Source: an uncultured beta proteobacterium (lineage in GTDB: Bacteria > Pseudomonadota > Gammaproteobacteria > Burkholderiales > Burkholderiaceae). From it: a DNA stretch of 24,630 bases. Below, piece after piece: positions 8,208-16,000 of this stretch. The stretch is taken from assembly GCA_903843315.1 (NCBI GenBank), contig CAIMPQ010000151.1, positions 1-24,630 of the forward strand, in the 5' to 3' direction. Numbering within the stretch: the stretch's first letter is position 1; the number at the start of each line of letters is the position of its first letter. The position numbers and the translations under genes were made by a program. The notes beneath the pieces are model-generated. The model saw nothing but the letters and a program-made list of their open reading frames with translations. It was not told the DNA's origin and ran no database searches.

Positions 8208-8957
8208 ATGGGCTCAGGAAATCAAACCACCAAAAAATGTCATGCTTTGTTGCCAACGGCTGGCACCGGATCTCGTCTTGGTGGTGAGTTGCCGAAGCAG
8301 TTCCAGCAGTTGGCTGGCAAGCCGATGCTGGCTTACGCTTTGGAAGCTTTTATAAATTCACCCCAAATTGAGTCGATCTGGGTTGGGGTAGCGCCCGGTT
8401 TTATCGATAACCCCATATTGAAGAGTCTCGCTACTGGAGATAAGCCAATTCATTTTCTACCTACTGGTGGAACTACACGTCAAGAGACCGTCAAAAATAC
8501 TCTTGGCGCTTTATTAAAGGCTGGCATTTCAGCGGATGACTGGGTCTTGGTGCATGATGCTGCAAGGCCTGGGATTACACCCGCCTTAATCCAACAATTG
8601 ATTGACTCAGTGCAAGGATCACCTTCAGGGGGTTTGTTGGCGATTCCCTTGGCTGATACCTTGAAACAGGCAGATCTGGATTCTGTGATTGCTGGTAATG
8701 TACCTCACTCAGAAAAAACGATTCCACGTGAACATTTGTGGTTGGCTCAAACACCACAAATGTTTGGACTAAAGAATTTACACGCCGCCTTGGAAGATGC
8801 GATTCGACTAGAGGCGGATGTTACCGATGAGGCAAGCGCAATGGAATTGGCTGGAGCAAAGCCGATGTTAATTGAAGGCGCAACGCGAAACTTCAAGGTG
8901 ACTCATCCAGCCGATTGGGAATTAATGCAATTGCTTCTTAAATCTAGCGCTAAATAA
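8208..8957 (+). CDS. ispD: 2-C-methyl-D-erythritol 4-phosphate cytidylyltransferase IspD
   Basis: Third step of the MEP isoprenoid pathway: joins CTP and MEP to give CDP-methylerythritol. Visible features are the nucleotide-binding loop PTAGTGSRLG with Lys30 in PKQ, TTRQETV (Arg91), VHDAARP at 115-121, TPQMF, and a DEASAME segment. The 249-residue length from this ATG is close to the family norm. An in-frame ATG at 8145 would add 21 residues with no counterpart and would overlap the mfd start region, so I chose 8208. ispF follows after 14 bases, giving the usual ispDF operon. Confidence 0.92.
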   Translation: MGSGNQTTKKCHALLPTAGTGSRLGGELPKQFQQLAGKPMLAYALEAFINSPQIESIWVGVAPGFIDNPILKSLATGDKPIHFLPTGGTTRQETVKNTLGALLKAGISADDWVLVHDAARPGITPALIQQLIDSVQGSPSGGLLAIPLADTLKQADLDSVIAGNVPHSEKTIPREHLWLAQTPQMFGLKNLHAALEDAIRLEADVTDEASAMELAGAKPMLIEGATRNFKVTHPADWELMQLLLKSSAK

Positions 8958-8971
8958 ATGAAGAACCCTAT

Positions 8972-9475
8972 ATGACGCAAAGTAACCCCCACATTCCGCA
9001 ATTCCGTATTGGTCAAGGTTACGATGTGCATGCTTTGGTAGTCGACCGTAAGCTTATTTTGGGCGGCGTGCATGTGCCTTATGAAAAGGGCTTATTAGGT
9101 CATTCGGATGCTGATGTGCTGTTGCACGCGCTAACAGATGCCTTGTTGGGTGCTGCAGGATTGAACGATATTGGGCAGTTATTCCCCGATACTGACCCTG
9201 AATTTAAGGGTATGGATAGTAGGATCTTATTGAGAGCAGCCCTGCAAAAGGTCCAGGCGGCAGGTTTTCAGATTGGAAACGTAGACGCCACCATCATTTG
9301 CCAAAAACCGAAATTGGCTGATTTCTTGCCTGAAATGGTGCGCAATATTGCGGCTGATTTGGCTGTTACCCCAAGCCATGTGAACCTGAAGGCCAAAACC
9401 AATGAATCCTTGGGGCACCTGGGGCGGGGTGAGGGCGTGGCCGTTCACGCTGTGGCTTTGCTCTACAAGGCCTAA
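8972..9475 (+). CDS. ispF: 2-C-methyl-D-erythritol 2,4-cyclodiphosphate synthase IspF
   Basis: Fifth step of the MEP pathway: cyclises CDP-methylerythritol 2-phosphate with loss of CMP. It acts as a trimer with zinc. The zinc ligands Asp18 and His20 (GYDVH) and His52 (LLHALTDALLG) are present. So are GHSDADV, FPDTDP and the C-terminal KAKTNESLGHLGRGEG. Length is 167 residues, slightly longer than usual because of about ten extra N-terminal residues. A weak GAAG ribosome site precedes the ATG. It is co-directional with ispD. Confidence 0.96.
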   Translation: MTQSNPHIPQFRIGQGYDVHALVVDRKLILGGVHVPYEKGLLGHSDADVLLHALTDALLGAAGLNDIGQLFPDTDPEFKGMDSRILLRAALQKVQAAGFQIGNVDATIICQKPKLADFLPEMVRNIAADLAVTPSHVNLKAKTNESLGHLGRGEGVAVHAVALLYKA

Positions 9476-9555
9476 AAGAAGCTCTAAAAGCCCAAGCATT
9501 GTAGAATTACGGTCTTTAGAGTGAAGTCTTAAGCTCGGCAGTGTTTGCGGATATC

Positions 9556-9642
9556 GCGAGGATGGCGAAATTGGTAGACGCACCAGGTTTAGGTCCTGAC
9601 GCCAGAAATGGTGTGGGGGTTCGAGTCCCCCTCCTCGCACCA
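9556..9642 (+). tRNA. tRNA-Leu (anticodon UAG)
   Basis: An 87-nt class II tRNA. The acceptor stem is GCGAGGA paired with TCCTCGC. The anticodon TAG lies at 9590-9592 in loop TTTAGGT. There is a long variable arm, the T arm is GGGGG-TTCGAGT-CCCCC, and ACCA is encoded at 9639-9642. It reads CUN leucine codons. The first pair of the anticodon stem (27-43) is a C-A mismatch (9583 and 9599). It sits between ispF and tig. A TAGAAT hexamer at 9502-9507 may be a -10, but no -35 is clear. Confidence 0.97.
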
Positions 9643-9698
9643 CAAGATTGCTACTTGGCTTGGACTTCACATACCCTGATTTCAATTAAGAGACGAGA

Positions 9699-11033
9699 AT
9701 GGCTGTGCAGATAGAAAATTTAGGTTCGTTAGACCGCAAAATGACTTTGGAATTCGCTCGTGCCGATTTGGTAAAAGCGCGTGAAGCCCGTTTAGCTCAA
9801 GTTGGCAAGACCATGAAAGTGGCTGGTTTTCGCCCAGGCAAAGTGCCGAAGAATATGGTTGAGAAGCAGTACGGCATGCAAGTCGATTTTGAGCTTCAAT
9901 TCGACAAAGCCTCTGAATTGTTTTACGAGTTGAGCAAAAAAGAAGGGATCGCGCTAGCTGGCCAACCCCGTCTTGAGCCAAAGAGTGAACTCGACGCAGA
10001 CATGATTGTTTTTGATGCATTCTTTGAAGTACTCCCTGAAGTAAAGATTGGCGACTTATCACAAGCTGAAGTGACTAAGTACAGTACAGATATTGGCGAA
10101 GCAGAAATTGACCGCGCATTAGAGGTACTGCGTAAGCAGCAAGTTCATTACCATCCACGCGGCGAAGCCGGTGCCCATGGTGATGGCGGCTCGAATACTG
10201 CAGCCCAAAGTGGCGATCAAGTTGTGATTGATTTTGTTGGCAAGATCGATGGCGTAGAGTTTACTGGGGGTAAGGCAGAAAACTTTGAGTATGTTTTGGG
10301 TGAGGGTCGTATGTTGCCTGAATTCGAAGCAGCTACCTTAGGTCTTAAACCAGGCGAGAGCAAATCATTCCCCTTAAGCTTTCCAGCTGACTACCACGGC
10401 AAAGATGTGGCTGGCAAAACAGCGGAGTTCACTATCACTGTTAAATCAGTGAACTGGGGGCATTTGCCAGCAGTTGATGATGCGTTCGCATTATCGATGG
10501 GTGTTACTGAAGGTGTTGCAAAAATGCGCGAAGAAGTAAAAGAAAACTTAGTTCGCGAAGTGAAGCGTCGCATTACATCTTTATTGAAAAATGAAGTGAT
10601 GGAAAAGCTCAATACATTGTGCGAACTTGATGTTCCTAAATCTTTAGTTGCATCTGAACAAGAGCGAATGGTTGAAGGTGCCCGTCAAGATTTGATGCAG
10701 CGCGGTGTTCCGAATGCAAAAGACGCACCAATTCCTGCAGAATTGTTTGCCGAACAAGCTAATAAGCGCGTTCGTTTAGGTTTGATTTTGAGTGAGTTGG
10801 TGAAAAAGCACAACCTGGCTGTTACTGCCGATCAAATCAAGGCAGAAATCGATGAGCAAGCTGCGACCTACGAAGATCCGAAAGAAGTAGTCCGTTGGTT
10901 CTATAGCAACCCAAGCCGCCTTAAAGATATCGAAAACTTAGTGCTGGAAGATAATGTGATCAAACATTTCACATCACTTGCCAAAGTAAGCGATAAGGCG
11001 ATAAGCTTTGAAGAGCTAAGCAAGCTAAACTAA
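9699..11033 (+). CDS. tig: Trigger factor
   Basis: Ribosome-bound chaperone and peptidyl-prolyl isomerase that meets nascent chains at the exit tunnel. The ribosome-docking signature GFRPGKVP lies at 43-50. The FKBP-type domain spans about 173-255 (DFVGKIDGVEFTGGKAENF onward), and the helical C-terminal chaperone arms run to 444. A Gly/His-rich loop at 152-172 leads into the FKBP domain and is longer than in E. coli. I recall similar loops in other Burkholderiales. A purine-rich AAGAGACGAG (9688-9697) precedes the ATG. It is followed by clpP and clpX in the standard order. Confidence 0.97.
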   Translation: MAVQIENLGSLDRKMTLEFARADLVKAREARLAQVGKTMKVAGFRPGKVPKNMVEKQYGMQVDFELQFDKASELFYELSKKEGIALAGQPRLEPKSELDADMIVFDAFFEVLPEVKIGDLSQAEVTKYSTDIGEAEIDRALEVLRKQQVHYHPRGEAGAHGDGGSNTAAQSGDQVVIDFVGKIDGVEFTGGKAENFEYVLGEGRMLPEFEAATLGLKPGESKSFPLSFPADYHGKDVAGKTAEFTITVKSVNWGHLPAVDDAFALSMGVTEGVAKMREEVKENLVREVKRRITSLLKNEVMEKLNTLCELDVPKSLVASEQERMVEGARQDLMQRGVPNAKDAPIPAELFAEQANKRVRLGLILSELVKKHNLAVTADQIKAEIDEQAATYEDPKEVVRWFYSNPSRLKDIENLVLEDNVIKHFTSLAKVSDKAISFEELSKLN

Positions 11034-11074
11034 GTCTAAGCAGCTATCAATCTACCTAAAGAGGACCTTCATCA

Positions 11075-11704
11075 ATGAACCAGAACCATTTTCAGTCTGA
11101 AAACATAGAGCCTAGAGGCTTGGGTTTGGTTCCAATGGTGATTGAAACCTCTGGACGAGGTGAGCGCGCTTACGACATTTATTCCCGTCTATTAAGAGAA
11201 CGTGTTGTTTTCTTGGTTGGAGAGGTCAATGATCAAACAGCCAATTTGGTGATTGCTCAGTTGTTGTTCCTCGAAAGCGAGAATCCAGATAAAGAAATCT
11301 CTCTTTATATCAATTCACCTGGCGGCTCAGTATCTGCAGGCTTAGCAATTTATGACACCATGCAATTCATTAAGCCGCATGTCAGTACTTTATGTATGGG
11401 TATGGCTGCTAGTATGGGCGCATTCTTATTGTGCGCAGGTGAAAAAGGGAAGCGTTATGCGCTACCAAATTCACGCGTCATGATTCATCAGCCTTTGGGT
11501 GGAGCGCGTGGTCAAGCTTCGGATATCGAAATTCAGGCGCGCGAAATTCTTTATTTGCGTGAACGTCTCAATAAAATCTTGGCAGACCGCACTGGCCAGT
11601 CCATTGAAACTATTGCTAAAGACACTGATCGCGATAACTTTATGTCAGCAGAGCAGGCTCGTGATTACGGCCTGATCGACAAAGTAATCGATAAGCGTCC
11701 CTAA
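11075..11704 (+). CDS. clpP: ATP-dependent Clp protease proteolytic subunit ClpP
   Basis: Serine protease that forms the 14-subunit chamber served by ClpX and ClpA. The catalytic triad is Ser113 (AASMGAF), His138 (MIHQPLGG) and Asp187 (DTDRDNF). Length is 209 residues including an N-terminal stretch of about 15 residues that is probably removed. The ribosome site AAAGAGGA (11058-11065) is good. The gene is 41 bases after tig and 23 bases before clpX with no terminator between, so a tig-clpP-clpX transcript is likely. Confidence 0.98.
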   Translation: MNQNHFQSENIEPRGLGLVPMVIETSGRGERAYDIYSRLLRERVVFLVGEVNDQTANLVIAQLLFLESENPDKEISLYINSPGGSVSAGLAIYDTMQFIKPHVSTLCMGMAASMGAFLLCAGEKGKRYALPNSRVMIHQPLGGARGQASDIEIQAREILYLRERLNKILADRTGQSIETIAKDTDRDNFMSAEQARDYGLIDKVIDKRP

Positions 11705-11727
11705 ATAATCATTACTAAGTCCATATC

Positions 11728-13089
11728 TTGAGCGATTCAAATACCCCTAATTCATCTGACAAAGTTCTATATTGCTCTTTCTGTGGAAAAAGCCAGCATG
11801 AGGTGAGAAAGCTGATCGCTGGGCCATCGGTGTTTATTTGTGATGAATGTATTGATCTTTGTACTGACATCATTCAAGAAGAAATTGCGAAGTTGCCGAA
11901 GGAAGAGGGCGATAATGCTTTACCAACACCGCATGAGATCAGAGAAAACCTGGATCAGTATGTGATTGGTCAAGACCATGCTAAGAAGACTCTAGCGGTT
12001 GCTGTATATAACCATTACAAGCGCCTGCAATATTTACCAAAGCCTAAAAAAGAAAAGCTGGATAAAGATGGCAAGCCAGTTGAAGCTGCCGTCAAAAAAG
12101 AATCAAAGCTACCTGCTAAGGCAATGGTTGATGGTGTGGAGTTGGCAAAGAGCAATATTTTATTGATTGGACCGACTGGTTCAGGCAAAACGCTTTTAGC
12201 GCAAACACTGGCAAGGATGTTGGATGTGCCATTCGTGATGGCAGATGCAACAACATTAACTGAAGCCGGTTATGTTGGTGAAGATGTAGAAAACATTATT
12301 CAAAAGTTGCTACAAGCGTGTGACTACAACGTAGAAAAAGCGCAGCGGGGTATTGTCTACATCGATGAGATTGATAAAATTTCACGTAAGTCTGATAACC
12401 CTTCAATCACTCGCGATGTCTCTGGTGAGGGCGTCCAACAGGCCTTACTGAAGTTGGTAGAGGGCACTATGGCCTCTGTTCCACCCCAAGGCGGACGAAA
12501 GCACCCAAATCAAGATTTCTTGCAGGTGGATACCACGAATATTTTGTTCATTTGTGGTGGTGCTTTTGATGGTCTTGAAAAAGTCATTCAGCAACGTACC
12601 GCGAAGACTGGTATTGGTTTTAATGCAACTGTTCCCGGTAAAGATGATCGTGGAGTAAGTGATCTCTTGATCGAAGTCGAGCCAGAGGATTTAATTAAGT
12701 TCGGATTGATTCCTGAATTAATTGGCCGTTTACCGGTTGTAGCAACGCTTGCGCAGTTGGATGAGGAAGCACTCATTCAGATCCTTACTGAACCTAAAAA
12801 TGCCCTAGTGAAGCAGTATCAAGCCTTGCTGACTATGGAAGGTGCTGAGTTAGAAGTCAGAGTTGCTGCTTTATCTGCTATTGCCAAGAAAGCGATTGCC
12901 CGTAAAACCGGCGCTCGTGGCCTCAGATCTATCCTTGAAGGCTCTTTAATGGACGTCATGTATGACTTACCGTCATTGAAGAATGTACAGAAGGTAGTAA
13001 TCGATGAAAGTAGCATTGGAGAGGGTGGAAAACCGTTGCTAGTCTATAAACAAGATCCAGAACAGGCAGATTTAAGCAAAAAAGCCTAA
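11728..13089 (+). CDS. clpX: ATP-dependent Clp protease ATP-binding subunit ClpX
   Basis: AAA+ unfoldase that recognises tagged proteins and feeds them to ClpP. The zinc-binding domain has Cys16, Cys19, Cys38 and Cys41. The AAA+ core has Walker A GPTGSGKT at 148-155, pore loop GYVGED at 181-186, Walker B IVYIDEID at 209-216 and RKH at 257-259. The start must be TTG at 11728: an in-frame stop lies at 11716-11718, and no ATG occurs before the zinc cysteines. No good ribosome site precedes it. A Lys-rich segment at about 103-137 makes the linker before the AAA+ domain some 23 residues longer than in E. coli. Total length is 453 residues. Confidence 0.97.
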   Translation: MSDSNTPNSSDKVLYCSFCGKSQHEVRKLIAGPSVFICDECIDLCTDIIQEEIAKLPKEEGDNALPTPHEIRENLDQYVIGQDHAKKTLAVAVYNHYKRLQYLPKPKKEKLDKDGKPVEAAVKKESKLPAKAMVDGVELAKSNILLIGPTGSGKTLLAQTLARMLDVPFVMADATTLTEAGYVGEDVENIIQKLLQACDYNVEKAQRGIVYIDEIDKISRKSDNPSITRDVSGEGVQQALLKLVEGTMASVPPQGGRKHPNQDFLQVDTTNILFICGGAFDGLEKVIQQRTAKTGIGFNATVPGKDDRGVSDLLIEVEPEDLIKFGLIPELIGRLPVVATLAQLDEEALIQILTEPKNALVKQYQALLTMEGAELEVRVAALSAIAKKAIARKTGARGLRSILEGSLMDVMYDLPSLKNVQKVVIDESSIGEGGKPLLVYKQDPEQADLSKKA

Positions 13090-13113
13090 TTTGTCAGGGT
13101 TTTCGCTATTTAT

Positions 13114-13135
13114 GGGGCATATTTGCCCCTTTTTT
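13114..13135 (+). terminator. Rho-independent terminator after clpX
   Basis: A six-pair stem GGGGCA/TGCCCC (13114-13119 and 13124-13129) with loop TATT is followed directly by six T. It starts 25 bases after the clpX stop and separates the tig-clpP-clpX unit from lon. Confidence 0.9.
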
Positions 13136-13147
13136 GCACTTTTTCCC

Positions 13148-13176
13148 CTTGAATTTTCCAAAGAGCTACCCATATA
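13148..13176 (+). promoter_or_regulatory. Sigma-32 (RpoH) type heat-shock promoter of lon
   Basis: CTTGAA at 13148-13153, preceded by CCC, matches the RpoH -35 element. CCCATATA at 13169-13176 matches the -10 consensus CCCCATnT with one change. The spacer before ACCCAT is 14 bases, within the RpoH range. It lies about 100 bases before the lon ATG and downstream of the clpX terminator. lon is a classical RpoH target in proteobacteria. A five-base inverted repeat (CTACC 13166-13170, GGTAG 13177-13181) covers the -10. Confidence 0.7.
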
Positions 13177-13265
13177 GGTAGTATGCTACTCAAGAATAAT
13201 GTCTGTATTTAGTGGCTATTGCTTCTAATAACACTAGATAAAGACACTTGAGGAATGATTACTTT

Positions 13266-13272
13266 GGAGGAA
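13266..13272 (+). promoter_or_regulatory. Strong ribosome binding site of lon
   Basis: GGAGGAA, seven bases before the ATG, is the best Shine-Dalgarno site in the window. It fixes the lon start at 13280. Confidence 0.85.
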
Positions 13273-13279
13273 TTGCCCT

Positions 13280-15712
13280 ATGCCTGGCCACTTATTACTA
13301 CCCTCTGAACCGATTCAACTACCTTTACTCCCATTACGGGATGTAGTTGTGTTCCCTCATATGGTGATCCCTTTATTTGTGGGACGCCCTAAGTCTATTA
13401 AAGCCCTAGAAGCTGCCATGGAGACAGGCAAAAATGTCCTTTTAGTGGCCCAAAAAACAGCTGCTAAGGATGAGCCTGGCATTGAAGATCTTTATGAAGT
13501 TGGCTGCATTGCCAATATTTTGCAAATGCTCAAGCTTCCTGATGGCACAGTTAAGGTGTTAGTTGAAGGTGTCCAGCGAGCTGAAGTTAGCCAAATTGAA
13601 GACAGCATGGGCTACTTCAATTGCGAAGCTACGCCTACTGCGTTGAATGCTATTGATGCGCACGAAACCGAAGCCCTGCGTCGCGCTATCATGGCTCAGT
13701 TTGATCAATACGTAAAACTCAATAAAAAAGTTCCGCAAGAAATTTTGTCATCACTTGGTGGCATTGATGACCCAAGCCGTTTAGCTGATACCATCTGCGC
13801 CCATTTACCAGTAAAGCTTGAGCAGAAACAACGTTTATTGGAAATGACGGATGTCGTTCAGCGACTTGAAAGTCTTTTGGCTGATCTCGAAAGTGAAATT
13901 GATATTTTGCAAGTTGAAAAACGTATTCGGGGTCGTGTAAAGCGCCAGATGGAGAAGAGTCAGCGCGAGTACTACCTGAACGAACAAGTGAAAGCTATTC
14001 AGAAAGAATTGGGTGAAGGCGAAGAGGGGGCTGATCTCGAAGAGCTTGAGAAACGGATCAAAGCAGCACGCATGCCTAAAGAAGCTTTGAAAAAGGCCGA
14101 GTCCGAGCTGAAGAAATTAAAGTTGATGTCACCAATGTCTGCTGAAGCTACGGTCATCCGCAATTTTATTGATACCTTAGTAAACCTTCCCTGGAAGAAA
14201 AAAACCAAGATTAATAATGACCTTACCAATGCTGAAAAAGTATTGGACGAAGATCATTTCGGTTTAGACAAAGTTAAAGAGCGCATTCTGGAATATCTTG
14301 CGGTTCAGCAACGCGTTGATCGTGTGAAGGCGCCAATTCTCTGTCTGGTAGGCCCTCCCGGAGTTGGTAAAACTTCATTAGGGCAATCTATTGCTCGCGC
14401 TACGAATAGAAAATTTGTGCGCATGGCGTTAGGTGGTGTCCGTGATGAATCTGAGATTCGCGGTCATCGCCGTACTTATATTGGCTCGATGCCTGGCAAG
14501 ATTTTGTCTAGTCTTACCAAGGTGGGTGTGCGTAATCCATTATTCCTATTAGATGAAGTGGATAAGATGGGCATGGACTTCCGGGGAGATCCAGCGAGTG
14601 CATTATTGGAGGTTTTGGACCCAGAGCAAAACCATACATTCCAGGACCACTATGTAGAAGTGGACTTTGATCTATCAGATGTCATGTTTGTGGCTACCTC
14701 CAACTCTTTAAATATTCCGGGGCCATTGTTGGATCGTCTGGAAATTATTCGCTTGGCCGGTTATACAGAAGATGAGAAGACCAGTATTGCGATGAATTAT
14801 TTAATTCCTAAGCAAATCAAAAACAATGGTTTGAAAAAAGATGAGCTCAAGATTGAAGAGAGCGCTGTACGCGGAATGATTCGTTATTACACACGTGAAG
14901 CGGGCGTACGTTCTTTAGAAAGAGAGATTAGTAAGATTTGCCGTAAGGTAGTCAAACTCTTGCTCTTGAAAAAAGAGGCTGCACCGATTGTAGTTAATGA
15001 TGAAAACCTTGAGAAATTCCTCTCAGTGCGGATGTATGACTTTGGTTTAGCCGCCAAAGAAAACCAAGTGGGTCAAGTTACTGGCCTAGCTTGGACTGAA
15101 GTTGGCGGTGATCTCCTCACTATTGAAGCCGCAGTAATGCCCGGTAAAGGCGTCATTACACGCACAGGCTCTATTGGCGATGTGATGAAAGAGTCGGTTG
15201 AAGCTGCTCGTACGGTTGTCCGCTCAAGATCAAAACGTCTAGGTATTACTGATGAGGCATTTGAGAAGAAGGATATTCATATTCACTTCCCAGATGGTGC
15301 GACGCCAAAAGATGGTCCTTCGGCTGGTATTGCAATTACCACCGCTTTGGTTTCTGTATTTACTGGCATCCCCATTCGCTCTGATGTTGCTATGACCGGT
15401 GAAATCACTTTGCGTGGCGAAGTTCTGCCGATTGGTGGCTTGAAAGAAAAACTGCTAGCTGCTCACCGTGGTGGCATTAAGCTGGCCTTGATTCCTGAAG
15501 AGAACGTAAAAGATTTAATTGATATTCCGGATAACGTTAAGAATGCCATTGAGATTATTCCAGTTCGATGGATTGATAAGGTTCTTGAACTTGCGTTGGA
15601 GAGAATGCCAGAAGCTTTGCCAGACCCAACTCCTGAAGAGCTTGCTAAAAAAGCGGCCGAAGCGAGTAAAGCTAATGAGAAGCTATCTTCTGGAGAGGTT
15701 CTCAAGCACTGA
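13280..15712 (+). CDS. lon: ATP-dependent protease Lon (LonA)
   Basis: Cytosolic AAA+ protease that degrades misfolded and short-lived regulatory proteins as a hexamer. The N-terminal substrate domain begins LPLLPLRDVVVFPHM. A coiled-coil region lies near residues 190-290. Walker A GPPGVGKT is at 358-365, Walker B is LFLLDEVDKM, and the C-terminal peptidase has catalytic Ser681 (DGPSAG) and Lys724 (GGLKEKLL). The 810 residues include a charged C-terminal tail of about 30 residues (PTPEELAKKAAEA) beyond the conserved core. It has its own heat-shock-type promoter and a strong ribosome site. A T-run at 15723-15728 follows, but no convincing hairpin. Confidence 0.98.
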   Translation: MPGHLLLPSEPIQLPLLPLRDVVVFPHMVIPLFVGRPKSIKALEAAMETGKNVLLVAQKTAAKDEPGIEDLYEVGCIANILQMLKLPDGTVKVLVEGVQRAEVSQIEDSMGYFNCEATPTALNAIDAHETEALRRAIMAQFDQYVKLNKKVPQEILSSLGGIDDPSRLADTICAHLPVKLEQKQRLLEMTDVVQRLESLLADLESEIDILQVEKRIRGRVKRQMEKSQREYYLNEQVKAIQKELGEGEEGADLEELEKRIKAARMPKEALKKAESELKKLKLMSPMSAEATVIRNFIDTLVNLPWKKKTKINNDLTNAEKVLDEDHFGLDKVKERILEYLAVQQRVDRVKAPILCLVGPPGVGKTSLGQSIARATNRKFVRMALGGVRDESEIRGHRRTYIGSMPGKILSSLTKVGVRNPLFLLDEVDKMGMDFRGDPASALLEVLDPEQNHTFQDHYVEVDFDLSDVMFVATSNSLNIPGPLLDRLEIIRLAGYTEDEKTSIAMNYLIPKQIKNNGLKKDELKIEESAVRGMIRYYTREAGVRSLEREISKICRKVVKLLLLKKEAAPIVVNDENLEKFLSVRMYDFGLAAKENQVGQVTGLAWTEVGGDLLTIEAAVMPGKGVITRTGSIGDVMKESVEAARTVVRSRSKRLGITDEAFEKKDIHIHFPDGATPKDGPSAGIAITTALVSVFTGIPIRSDVAMTGEITLRGEVLPIGGLKEKLLAAHRGGIKLALIPEENVKDLIDIPDNVKNAIEIIPVRWIDKVLELALERMPEALPDPTPEELAKKAAEASKANEKLSSGEVLKH

Positions 15713-15819
15713 ATGTAGAGGGTTTTTTCGTCTTTTCTACCTGCTCGTTTGGGACAGATTGGACGGAAAACACTCGTATTCTAGGTACCTGGGTTACAAT
15801 TCCACCTGTAATATTTTTG

Positions 15820-15895
15820 GGGCGCTTAGCTCAGTTGGTAGAGCGTCTGCCTTACACGCAGAATGTCGGCGGTTCGAACCCGTCAGCGCCCACCA
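15820..15895 (+). tRNA. tRNA-Val (anticodon UAC)
   Basis: A 76-nt tRNA with acceptor GGGCGCT/AGCGCCC, a standard D arm (TAGCTCAGTTGGTAGAGC), anticodon TAC at 15853-15855 in loop CTTACAC, a T loop with GGTTCGAACC, and encoded ACCA at 15892-15895. It decodes valine GUN codons. A TACAAT hexamer at 15795-15800 could be its -10, without a clear -35. The surrounding spacers (15713-15819 and 15896-16000) hold nothing else I can name. Confidence 0.97.
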
Positions 15896-16000
15896 AAATT
15901 ATTTACTCCCGCCTTTCAGGCATTCCAACCCCAAATTTCCTCTGCCTAGTACACTTGTATCAATAACTTATTTATACATTCATCACTAGCGACCTAATTC

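Noticed and set aside
9653..9682. Sigma-32-like promoter (CTTGGC ... CCCTGATT) before tig
   Set aside because: Both halves deviate strongly from consensus and the segment directly follows the tRNA. The match is no better than expected by chance.
15715..15740. GTAGA/TCTAC hairpin after lon as a terminator
   Set aside because: The T-run lies inside the loop, not after the stem, so it does not have terminator geometry.
15519..15989. 156-residue frame overlapping the lon end and tRNA-Val
   Set aside because: It is out of frame with lon and runs through the tRNA gene, with no recognisable protein pattern.
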